DNA from: an uncultured Collinsella sp.
GTDB lineage: Bacteria; Actinomycetota; Coriobacteriia; Coriobacteriales; Coriobacteriaceae
NCBI GenBank assembly: GCA_958445065.1
Contig: CAUCQW010000027.1
Span: 1-29,458, forward strand
Direction of reading: 5' to 3'
Length of the DNA: 29,458 bases
Shown: positions 17,586 through 24,420 of the stretch, piece by piece
Layout: each line of letters starts with the position of its first letter
Numbering within the stretch: the stretch's first letter is position 1
Notes under the pieces: model-generated
Databases searched by the model: none
The model's input: the letters and a program-made list of their open reading frames with translations, nothing else
Told to the model about the DNA's origin: nothing
Made by a program: the position numbers and the translations under genes

Positions 17586-19592
17586 ATGACCGAGGAGCTC
17601 AGGAAGCAGGGCGGCGTTGATGACGCCGTTGCCGCGGGGCTGGTCGAGGAAACGGCTGCCGCGGTACCCGAGCTGGATGACGCCGCCAAGGCAGCGGCGG
17701 AGCGCGAGGCTCGCCGCCAAGCGCTGTACGAGGAAAACGAACGCGCCGAGGACGAGCGTGCCCGCGCCGAGGCAGAGCGCATGCGCGATGTTGACGACGA
17801 GGACGAGGACGAGACGCCCCGCGACACCTGGGCGACGGTGCGCCGCCTGTGGAGCGAGGCCGCCGGCGACCATTGGCGTTTCTATATCGTGTTCGCGAGC
17901 ATCGTGTTCTATGCCATCTTTAACACCGCGGCGCCGGCCTACAGCGCCCGCGTGATCGATGAACTGTGGGGGCACATGAAGGTGGCGTTTGCCAACAACA
18001 CTACCTTCAGCATTACCTGGGAGAACTGCGGCAGGACCATCTTCATCTACTTTATGATCTGGACCGCCGCCGCCTCGTTCTACGCACTCCAGAGCTTTTT
18101 GATGTCGAGCGTTGCCGAGCGTCTCAACCTGCGTCTACGCAACTGCATCGCACAAAAGCTCAACCGTCTGCCGCTTGCCTACTTTGACGCGCATCGTCCC
18201 GGCGAGGTCGTTAGCCGTGCGACCAACGACTTGGACAAGATGTCCGAGAGCATGCAGCGCGGACTGCTGCAGTTGCTGGTGTCGATCGGTACCGTGGTGG
18301 GCGCCGTGAGCGTGATGTTCGTGTTTAGCGTGCCGCTCACGCTCGTCTTTTTGTTCTTTACGACGCTTTCGCTGCTGGTGACGAAGGTCGTGTCGCGCCG
18401 CACGCACGATGTGACGGGCGAGCGCCAGGAGTGGGTGTCCAAGATTACGAGCGCGGTCGAGGAAGGCTACTCGGGCCGTCTGGTGATCCGTGCGTTTAAC
18501 CGCGAGCGCCAGAGCTCTGCCGAGGTACACGAGGCTTCGAAGGAGCTGGCGCGCGTGAGCACCAAGGCCGACTTTATGATTAACGCCGTCGGCCCTGCGG
18601 TGCGCTTTATCGGCCGTTTGGCGCAGATCGTGATTGCGCTGGTGGGCTGCAGCATGCTGGTTGCCGGGCATATGACCGTCGGCGTGTTCCAGGCGTTCTT
18701 CCAGTTTATCTACGAGGCGTCCGAACCCATGACGCAGTTGTCGTTTACCTTTAACTCGCTGCAGAGCGCGCTGGCGAGCGCAGAGCGCGTGTTCGACCTG
18801 CTCGATGAGCCCGAGATGGAGGCCGATCCGCAGCCGGGCGAGGCTGCCAAGCTGCCGGGCAAGGTGGAGGGCCGCGTCGCTTTTGAGCACGTGCGCTTTG
18901 GCTATGCGCCCGACAAGCCGCTCATGCGCGACGTGTCGTTTGCCGCCGAGCCGGGTCAGAAGATCGCCGTGGTGGGAACCACGGGTGCGGGTAAGACCAC
19001 GCTCATCAATCTGCTCATGCGCTTCTACGAGATCGACGGCGGCCGCATTACCCTCGACGGCGTGGATACGAGTCGTATGGATCGCGGCGAGCTGCGCCAG
19101 CAGTTTGGCATGGTGTTGCAGGACGCCTGGCTGTTCGATGGCACCATTGCCGAGAACATCGCCTATGGCTGTCCCGAGGCGACGCGCGAGGAGATTGTCG
19201 CGGCCGCACGTGCCGCTCAGGTCGACTTCTTTGTGCGCACTATGCCGCAGGGCTACGACACACGGGTGGCTAACGATGCCGAGAGCATCAGCCAGGGCCA
19301 ACGTCAGCTGCTGACCATCGCGCGCGTGCTGCTCAACAACCCGGCGATCCTCATCCTGGACGAGGCGACCTCAAGTGTGGACACGCGCACCGAGCTTGCT
19401 ATCGGCCGCGCCATGGACGCGCTCATGCGCGGGCGCACGAGCTTTGTGATCGCGCATCGCCTGTCGACGATCGTGGACGCCGACCTGATCTTGGTCATGG
19501 ACCACGGCAACATTATCGAGCAAGGCACGCATAAGGAACTGCTGGCTGCCGAGGGTGCTTACGCCGACCTCTATCTGAGTCAGTTCGCATAA
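17586..19592 (+). CDS. ABC exporter half-transporter with catalytic ATP site (subunit B)
   Basis: A 668-residue partner of the previous gene. Walker A is GTTGAGKTT (about 464-472) and Walker B LILDEATSSVD has the catalytic Glu, but the signature is ISQGQ instead of LSGGQ. That combination (normal Walker B, altered signature) complements subunit A, so the dimer has one working and one degenerate site. Odd: an N-terminal extension of about 80 residues before the first membrane helix, very rich in Glu, Ala, Arg and Asp, probably a charged helix or coiled coil (ending DDEDEDETPRD). ATG 17586 follows GGGAGGTGA at 7 bases; the GTG at 17577 would overlap that site. The cargo is unknown. Confidence 0.92.
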   Translation: MTEELRKQGGVDDAVAAGLVEETAAAVPELDDAAKAAAEREARRQALYEENERAEDERARAEAERMRDVDDEDEDETPRDTWATVRRLWSEAAGDHWRFYIVFASIVFYAIFNTAAPAYSARVIDELWGHMKVAFANNTTFSITWENCGRTIFIYFMIWTAAASFYALQSFLMSSVAERLNLRLRNCIAQKLNRLPLAYFDAHRPGEVVSRATNDLDKMSESMQRGLLQLLVSIGTVVGAVSVMFVFSVPLTLVFLFFTTLSLLVTKVVSRRTHDVTGERQEWVSKITSAVEEGYSGRLVIRAFNRERQSSAEVHEASKELARVSTKADFMINAVGPAVRFIGRLAQIVIALVGCSMLVAGHMTVGVFQAFFQFIYEASEPMTQLSFTFNSLQSALASAERVFDLLDEPEMEADPQPGEAAKLPGKVEGRVAFEHVRFGYAPDKPLMRDVSFAAEPGQKIAVVGTTGAGKTTLINLLMRFYEIDGGRITLDGVDTSRMDRGELRQQFGMVLQDAWLFDGTIAENIAYGCPEATREEIVAAARAAQVDFFVRTMPQGYDTRVANDAESISQGQRQLLTIARVLLNNPAILILDEATSSVDTRTELAIGRAMDALMRGRTSFVIAHRLSTIVDADLILVMDHGNIIEQGTHKELLAAEGAYADLYLSQFA

Positions 19593-19622
19593 TGTGACAA
19601 AGGGACAGTCCCACATGTCACA
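19593..19622. repeat. Short palindrome at the end of the exporter operon
   Basis: TGTGACA (19593-19599) and TGTCACA (19616-19622), with an inner GGGACAGTCCC. It has the same GGGACA theme as the other intergenic repeats and begins directly after the stop codon. Confidence 0.7.
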
Positions 19623-19624
19623 TC

Positions 19625-19668
19625 AAAAGGAATGGCGCGCCGGGGATTGATTCCCTGGCGCGCCTTTT
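19625..19668. terminator. Bidirectional terminator between the ABC operon and cysE
   Basis: The stem is built from GGCGCGCC (19634-19641) and its copy at 19657-19664, with GGGA/TCCC inside. AAAAGG lies on the left and CCTTTT on the right, so it can end transcripts from both sides. Confidence 0.85.
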
Positions 19669-19705
19669 GCGTCGGTGCCGATATTGTTTTGTGCCGCTTG
19701 CGTTC

Positions 19706-20410
19706 CTAACGTTCGTCCATGAGCTTGGCGACGAGGGCCTTGAGCTCGGCCACCTCTCGCTCGAGTTCTTTGACGCGGCGGGCATTCTCGGTGATGCCCT
19801 GGCGGTTGAGGGCACTCTGCTCGGCGGCGTCATCGGGCATGTACTCGCGATGCTGCTTGGCGTCGAAACTCTCCTCGAACACACGGCAGCCGTTGCGCTT
19901 GATGATGCGTCCTGGCACGCCCACGACGGTGCAGTTGTCGGGCACGTCCTTGACGACAACCGAGTTGCCGCCGATTTTGACGTTGTTGCCGATGCGGATG
20001 TTGCCGAGCACCTTGGCGCCCGTGCCCACGGTGACGTTGTCGCCCAGGGTGGGGTGGCGCTTGCCGGTCTCGTTGCCGGTACCGCCGAGCGTGACGCCCT
20101 GGTAGAGCACGCAGTTGTCGCCCACGATGGTGGTTTCGCCGATGACGACGCCCATGGCGTGGTCGATAAAGAAGTGCTTGCCAATCTGCGCGGCAGGGTG
20201 AATCTCGACGCCGGTGATGTGGCGGGTGATTTGAGATAGCACACGGGCGAGCGAGCGATGACCGTGCTCCCAGAGCCAATGCTCGGGTACGTGGTTCCAC
20301 TTGGCGTGCAGGCCAGGATAGGAAAGGAAGATGACCAGACCGTTTTGCGCGGCGGGGTCCTGCGCTTGGACGGTCTTGATGTCCTCGCGAATGGTATTGA
20401 TAAAGCTCAC
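19706..20410 (-). CDS. cysE: Serine O-acetyltransferase
   Basis: A 234-residue CysE. It acetylates serine with acetyl-CoA to give O-acetylserine for cysteine synthesis. A short helical N-terminal domain precedes a left-handed beta-helix of hexapeptide repeats (about 65-175) with the active-site signatures [11 protein letters not shown] and [21 protein letters not shown] (given in part). The C-terminal 40 residues are a charged coiled coil ([16 protein letters not shown]), longer than the usual tail and likely to help trimerise. The start is a GTG at 20410 with GGGAGGG seven bases upstream; a longer frame to 20485 has no ribosome site. TATACT on the minus strand (20452-20457) is a likely -10. 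Confidence 0.92.
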   Translation of the reverse strand: MSFINTIREDIKTVQAQDPAAQNGLVIFLSYPGLHAKWNHVPEHWLWEHGHRSLARVLSQITRHITGVEIHPAAQIGKHFFIDHAMGVVIGETTIVGDNCVLYQGVTLGGTGNETGKRHPTLGDNVTVGTGAKVLGNIRIGNNVKIGGNSVVVKDVPDNCTVVGVPGRIIKRNGCRVFEESFDAKQHREYMPDDAAEQSALNRQGITENARRVKELEREVAELKALVAKLMDER

Positions 20411-20581
20411 CGGCCGCCCTCCCTTAGCGCCATGGCAATGCGATTCAATAAAGTATAGCGATTCGCTAGGGATTAGGTAGAACAATCTTGGCAGCTTTGC
20501 ACGACAGGTGTCAGTTATGCAAACTTGCTGGTAATGGAGTCATGCTTTTGTGGGGTTGCGCACGAGGGGGCGCCGCAACCG

Positions 20582-20587
20582 TATACT
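20582..20587 (+). promoter_or_regulatory. Putative -10 box of the DedA gene
   Basis: TATACT, 47 bases before the ATG. The only -35-like box, TTGCGC (20556-20561), is 20 bases away, which is too long for a standard spacer. Confidence 0.35.
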
Positions 20588-20633
20588 GGTCAACTTGGAC
20601 GTATCCGCGCCCACAACTGAGAGGTTTTACTTC

Positions 20634-21281
20634 ATGGGTTTCATCAATTTTATCGCCGAGCTGCTTAAGGACCCGCGCACCGCGATCGCCAGCTGGATCG
20701 CCGCCGGCCCGCTTATGGCCTACGGCTGCGTGTTCCTGATCATCTTTATCGAGACGGGCGTGGTGTTCTTCCCGTTCCTTCCCGGTGATTCGCTGCTGTT
20801 CGCCTCGGGTTTCTTCGCCCACAACGGCGGCTTTAACATTGTGGCGCTTCTGGCCACCGCATGGGCCGCTGCCATTTTGGGCGATCAGTGCAACTTTATG
20901 ATCGGCCATTTCTTTGGCAAAAAGATCATTGCCTCGGGCAAGGTCAAGGCCATGACGCCCGAGCGCATCAAAAAGTCCGAGGACTTCTTGGACAAGTGGG
21001 GCCACCTGGCCATCTTCCTGGGCCGCTTCTTTCCGTTTATCCGCACCTTTGTGCCCTTCATCGCTGGCATGGGCGGCATGCACTGGCGCAACTTTGTCAT
21101 CTTTAACGTGCTGGGCGGCATTACCTGGTCGACGGTCTTTACGCTGCTGGGCTACTTCTTTGGCGGCATTCCCTTTGTGCAGGAGCACTTTGAGCTGCTA
21201 ATCGTTGGCATCGTTGCCGTGTCGATTATCCCGACCGTGGTCGGTCTGGTTAAGGCTAAGCTGGGCAAAAAGAACGCTTAG
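20634..21281 (+). CDS. DedA-family membrane protein
   Basis: A 215-residue integral membrane protein. It has the family signatures FIETGVVFFPFLPGDSLLF (about 33-51) and FLGRFFPFIRTFVPFIAG (about 124-141), with the conserved Glu, Asp and Arg residues. Two re-entrant helices and four to five membrane helices are expected. DedA proteins are linked to membrane potential and to undecaprenyl-phosphate or phospholipid flipping (the UptA group); which lipid applies here is unknown. ATG 20634 follows GAGAGG; the upstream frame is not family sequence. It is divergent from cysE. Confidence 0.92.
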   Translation: MGFINFIAELLKDPRTAIASWIAAGPLMAYGCVFLIIFIETGVVFFPFLPGDSLLFASGFFAHNGGFNIVALLATAWAAAILGDQCNFMIGHFFGKKIIASGKVKAMTPERIKKSEDFLDKWGHLAIFLGRFFPFIRTFVPFIAGMGGMHWRNFVIFNVLGGITWSTVFTLLGYFFGGIPFVQEHFELLIVGIVAVSIIPTVVGLVKAKLGKKNA

Positions 21282-21310
21282 CTCGAGCCAGCGCGCAAAC
21301 CGTGCAGTTG

Positions 21311-21345
21311 AGGCCCGTCACCGCTTACGGTGGCGGGCCTTTTTG
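21311..21345 (+). terminator. Rho-independent terminator after the DedA gene
   Basis: AGGCCCGTCACCG (21311-21323) pairs with CGGTGGCGGGCCT (21328-21340), one G-U, then TTTTT. Confidence 0.92.
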
Positions 21346-21569
21346 CTTCGGTCAAATGAAAATACTTTAGTTAGTTAAAGAAAAACGTTTTATCCGATGC
21401 GTGTGCGGAGTACAATCTCGTGCATGCGAATCGACGTGCCATCGGCTTTGATGCTGTCCGCGTGTCCCGTCCGGCTCTACGCTCCGGGCGTGCGATGTTG
21501 CGACGCGGTCGGCCCCGGTCCTTGCGTGCGGGTTCGCGAGTATGCAACTGTGTATGTAAGGAGCGACAT
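21346..21569 (+). promoter_or_regulatory. ilvE upstream region
   Basis: TACAAT (21411-21416) is a good -10; TTTATC (21389-21394) at 16 bases is a weak -35. AAAACGTTTT (21382-21391), a perfect LacI-type palindrome, overlaps that -35 and could serve as an operator. The transcript leader would be about 150 nt. I found no Leu/Ile/Val-rich leader peptide. Confidence 0.45.
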
Positions 21570-22622
21570 ATGACTGTCGAGAAGAAGGATATCGATTGGG
21601 GTAGCCTCGGCTTTGGCTACATGAAGACCGATTACAGCTACGAGGCTCATTGGAAGGATGGCGAGTGGGACGAGGGCGGCCTGACTACCGACCACACCCT
21701 GCATGTCTCCGAGTGCGGCGGCATCTTCCATTACTGCCAGGAGGTCTTTGAGGGCCTGAAGGCCTACACCGCCGAGGACGGTAGCATCGTCTGCTTCCGT
21801 CCCGACATGAACGCCGAGCGTATGTACAACTCTGCGCAGCGCCTCGAGATGCCCCCGTTCCCCAAGGACAAGTTCGTCGAGGCCGTCAAGCAGGTCGTTT
21901 CTGCCAACGCCGCCTGGGTTCCGCCCTTCGGTTCCGGCGCGACCCTGTACGTGCGTCCGTTTATGATCGGCTCCGGTGACGTGATCGGCGTGGCTCCCGC
22001 TCCTGAGTACACGTTCCGCATTCTCGTGACCCCGGTCGGTCCGTACTTTAAGGGTGGCCTTAAGCCCGTCAAGCTGCGCGTTTCCGAGTATGACCGTGCG
22101 GCACCGCACGGCACCGGCAACATCAAGGCCGGCCTCAACTACGCCATGTCCCTCAAGCCCACGATGGAGGCCCATCGCGAGGGCTATGCCGAGAACCTGT
22201 ATCTCGACTCCGAGTCCCGCACCTATGTCGAGGAGACCGGTGGCGCTAACGTCCTGTTCGTGAAGGAGGACGGCACGCTCGTCGTTCCTCAGTCGCACAC
22301 CGACTCCATCCTGCCCTCCATCACCCGCCGTTCGCTCGTTCAGGTTGCTCAGGACCTGGGCATGACCGTTGACCAGCGTCCCGTCGAGTGGGTCGAGGTC
22401 AAGGCCGGTACCTTTGTCGAGTGCGGCCTGTGCGGCACCGCTGCCGTCATCTCTCCGGTTGGCGAGATTGACAACAAGGTCTATGGCGCCGACGAGACCG
22501 TGACCTTCCCGGCTGGCTACACCGAGATCGGCCCTGTGATGAAGAAGCTCCGCGAGACCCTGACTGGTATCCAGTCTGGTGCTGTTGAAGATAAGCACAA
22601 CTGGGTCTATACCGTGGCGTAA
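21570..22622 (+). CDS. ilvE: Branched-chain amino-acid aminotransferase
   Basis: A 350-residue fold-type IV PLP enzyme that interconverts Leu, Ile and Val with their 2-oxo acids, using glutamate/2-oxoglutarate. It is of the longer eukaryote-like type II (BCAT) form. Lys186 in HGTGNIKAGLNYA is the expected Schiff-base lysine, and EETGGANVLFV and GLCGTAAVISPV form the cofactor phosphate and substrate sites. AAGGAG lies 7 bases before ATG 21570. A longer frame from 21420 runs into the leader. Codon use is more biased to common codons than in the neighbours, as in a well-expressed gene. It appears to be monocistronic. Confidence 0.95.
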   Translation: MTVEKKDIDWGSLGFGYMKTDYSYEAHWKDGEWDEGGLTTDHTLHVSECGGIFHYCQEVFEGLKAYTAEDGSIVCFRPDMNAERMYNSAQRLEMPPFPKDKFVEAVKQVVSANAAWVPPFGSGATLYVRPFMIGSGDVIGVAPAPEYTFRILVTPVGPYFKGGLKPVKLRVSEYDRAAPHGTGNIKAGLNYAMSLKPTMEAHREGYAENLYLDSESRTYVEETGGANVLFVKEDGTLVVPQSHTDSILPSITRRSLVQVAQDLGMTVDQRPVEWVEVKAGTFVECGLCGTAAVISPVGEIDNKVYGADETVTFPAGYTEIGPVMKKLRETLTGIQSGAVEDKHNWVYTVA

Positions 22623-22638
22623 GCTGTCTTACCTATCC

Positions 22639-22770
22639 GGGCAGAGAGCAAGTTCCCCCCCGGCGCGTCCTCGGACATGCAAGAAGCCCTCGCTGCGCAC
22701 TTCGTGCGGCGAGGGCTTCTTGCGTCCTGCGGAGTGCGCCGGGGGGGGGGGGGGAACTTGCTCTCTGCCC
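22639..22770. repeat. Large nested inverted repeat with unequal poly-C/poly-G arms
   Basis: Outer arms: GGGCAGAGAGCAAGTT plus C7 plus GGCGC (22639-22666), and GCGCC plus G14 plus AACTTGCTCTCTGCCC (22736-22770). The inner stem GCAAGAAGCCCTCGC (22679-22693) pairs perfectly with 22709-22723 and continues into CGCAC-TTC-GTGCG. It may end the ilvE transcript, but there is no T-run. Confidence 0.85.
22741..22754 (+). repeat. Homopolymer run of 14 G
   Basis: Fourteen G in a row, against seven C in the opposing arm of the same palindrome (22655-22661). The difference points to expansion by slippage. Confidence 0.9.
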
Positions 22771-22856
22771 TGCGGGTTCGGCGATGTCACAACGGGCAAT
22801 GATTAATCTGAAAAAAGATGATGCGCGGTCTATTGGCCGCGCGTTGTGCGTGGATA

Positions 22857-22892
22857 AGAAAAGGGCCCAAGGTTTGTGCCTTGGACCCTAAA
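22857..22892 (-). terminator. Terminator of lemA
   Basis: AGGGCCCAAGG (22862-22872) pairs with CCTTGGACCCT (22879-22889), one mismatched wobble. On the minus strand the stem is followed by TTTTCTT. Confidence 0.8.
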
Positions 22893-22928
22893 GGGTTGAT
22901 GAACTGGCTTAAGACTCGGCCGTGATTG

Positions 22929-23480
22929 TTAGAACTTGACGGTCGGGGCCTGGCGGGCTGCTTCGGCGGCCTCGAAGCCCTGGCGCTCCTTAAACTGGAA
23001 GATGCCGGCAAAGATGACAGCCGGGAACGTCTGGATGGCGTTGTTGTAGCTGAGCACGCAGTCGTTGTAGCTCTGGCGTGCATAGCTAATCTTGTTCTCG
23101 GTATCCTCGAGCGATGCCTGCAGCTGCGTAAAGTTGGTGTTTGCCTTCAGATCGGGGTAGGCCTCGGCCACGGCGAAAAGCTGGCGCAGCGCACCGGTCA
23201 GCACGTTGTCGGCTTCCATCTTGGCCTCGGGCGTGGTGGCCTTGACGGCGGTGTTACGCGCGCTGATCACGGCGGAGAGCGTCTCTTGCTCGTGCTTGGC
23301 GTAGCCCTTGACGGTCTCGACCAGGTTGGGGATCAGGTCGTTGCGGCGCTGCAGCTGCGTATCGATGTTCTGCCAGGCGTTATCGATGCGGTTACGCTTG
23401 GTGACCATGTTGTTGTAGATGCCGGCGATGGCGCAGACAATCACAATGACAACAACGATGCCGATGATGACGGTAATCAT
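22929..23480 (-). CDS. lemA: LemA-family protein
   Basis: A 183-residue LemA protein. An N-terminal hydrophobic helix (about 2-20, IIGIVVVIVIVCAIAG) anchors it, then a long helical bundle carries the family motifs VTKRNRIDNAWQNIDTQLQRR (given in part), DLIPNLVETVKGYA and YNNAIQTFPAVIFA. LemA proteins are membrane-anchored and of unclear role; they have been linked to envelope homeostasis and are often next to TPM/YgcG-type proteins, which are not seen here. GGAG precedes the ATG. It is single, divergent from the TetR gene, with its own terminator. Confidence 0.93.
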   Translation of the reverse strand: MITVIIGIVVVIVIVCAIAGIYNNMVTKRNRIDNAWQNIDTQLQRRNDLIPNLVETVKGYAKHEQETLSAVISARNTAVKATTPEAKMEADNVLTGALRQLFAVAEAYPDLKANTNFTQLQASLEDTENKISYARQSYNDCVLSYNNAIQTFPAVIFAGIFQFKERQGFEAAEAARQAPTVKF

Positions 23481-23679
23481 GATGTCTCCGTTTCGAATGG
23501 CCGCGGCGGCATGCGCCAGCTGCCGTTGGTATAACGCTACTAGTATACCCGCAACGTTTTGTCGTGCCGAACTTTCCGGTAAGCGTTATGTTTTCGGCGG
23601 GGTCGGCACCGGGGTAAAACGCGCGAGGTACAGGTGTAAGATATGCGACAGATTGACGAGTGTTGTCTTTGCCCTGAGG

Positions 23680-24276
23680 ATGGCGATACCAGTGGACCTT
23701 CGCATTAAGAAAACCTACCGTGCCCTGTTCGATGCTTTCACCGAGCTTCTCGAGGAGCATCGTTTTGAGGACCTGACGGTTGCCATGCTGTGCGACCGCG
23801 CCATGATTCGCCGCACGACGTTCTACAAGCACTTTCGCGACAAGAACGATTACTTTGCCTTTTATATCGATGAGCTCATGTCCGGCTTGCCGCAAAAACA
23901 GCCCGATGAGGCCGGCACAGTGTCTGCCGAGGACGTGCGCGCGCTTCGGCACGCGATTTTGGACGATGCCATGGATCTGATTCTGGCGCATGAGCAGCTC
24001 ATGGATAACATTTTGGCGAGCAGTATGTCGGGTATGCTGACCAGCATGATTTGCGACCGCATCGCGCGCTCCATACGCGGGCGCGTGATGAGCGCGCTTG
24101 ACGAGGATGCGCTCGCGCCCGTATCGCTCGAGACAACGTCTGAGTTTGTCGCCGGCGGCATTATTCGGCTCTTTACCATGTGGTGGGAATCGGGCCACGT
24201 ACTAGAGCGCCGATCCGAAATCGCCGACGTGGTCGATGCGTTGTTTGAGCGGACCATGACACCGGTGCATCACTAG
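23680..24276 (+). CDS. TetR/AcrR-family transcriptional regulator
   Basis: A 198-residue regulator. The N-terminal HTH is LTVAMLCDRAMIRRTTFYKHF (about 35-55), the classic TetR recognition region with YKHF, followed by a helical ligand domain. ATG 23680 lies right next to GAGG, so it has no proper spacing; GTG 23692 has the same GAGGA at 11 bases and gives MDLRIKKTYRAL, which is the more family-like start. I keep 23680 but consider 23692 equally likely. TTGACG (23653-23658) may be a -35. Targets are unknown: lemA is divergent, and the gene stops 3 bases before the 3' end of the opposite-strand tRNA-Ser. Confidence 0.85.
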   Translation: MAIPVDLRIKKTYRALFDAFTELLEEHRFEDLTVAMLCDRAMIRRTTFYKHFRDKNDYFAFYIDELMSGLPQKQPDEAGTVSAEDVRALRHAILDDAMDLILAHEQLMDNILASSMSGMLTSMICDRIARSIRGRVMSALDEDALAPVSLETTSEFVAGGIIRLFTMWWESGHVLERRSEIADVVDALFERTMTPVHH

Positions 24277-24279
24277 GAG

Positions 24280-24369
24280 TGGCGGAGAGAGGGGGATTCG
24301 AACCCCCGGAACGCTCTCGCGCTCAACGGTTTTCAAGACCGCCGCATTCAACCGCTCTGCCATCTCTCC
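24280..24369 (-). tRNA. tRNA-Ser (anticodon UGA)
   Basis: Ninety bases including an encoded CCA (24280-24282). The acceptor arm GGAGAGA pairs with TCTCTCC and G is the discriminator base. The anticodon loop reads CTTGAAA with anticodon TGA. The long variable arm (GAGCGCGAGAGCGTTC) and the T-loop GGTTCGAATCC fit tRNA-Ser. It decodes UCA and, by wobble, other UCN codons. Confidence 0.97.
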
Positions 24370-24379
24370 GTGAGTCGTA

Positions 24380-24388
24380 ATGATAGCA
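24380..24388 (-). promoter_or_regulatory. Extended -10 promoter of tRNA-Ser
   Basis: On the minus strand TGC-TATCAT, an extended -10 box, lies 10 bases before the mature tRNA start. TTGCAA further upstream is too close to be a standard -35 (14 bases). Confidence 0.45.
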
Positions 24389-24420
24389 TCGTTTTGAATT
24401 TGCAACAGGGAAGGCGAACG

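Larger units (their letters stand above)
22623..22928. other. ilvE-lemA intergenic region with a large hairpin
   Basis: No gene. It contains the 130-base inverted repeat with a 14-G run (22639-22770), a small GCGCGG/CCGCGC hairpin (22823-22842) and the lemA terminator. Confidence 0.7.

Noticed and set aside
21424..21571. A 48-codon frame in the ilvE leader as an attenuator peptide
   Set aside because: It ends in overlap with the ilvE start but has no cluster of Leu, Ile or Val codons and no alternating terminator hairpins.
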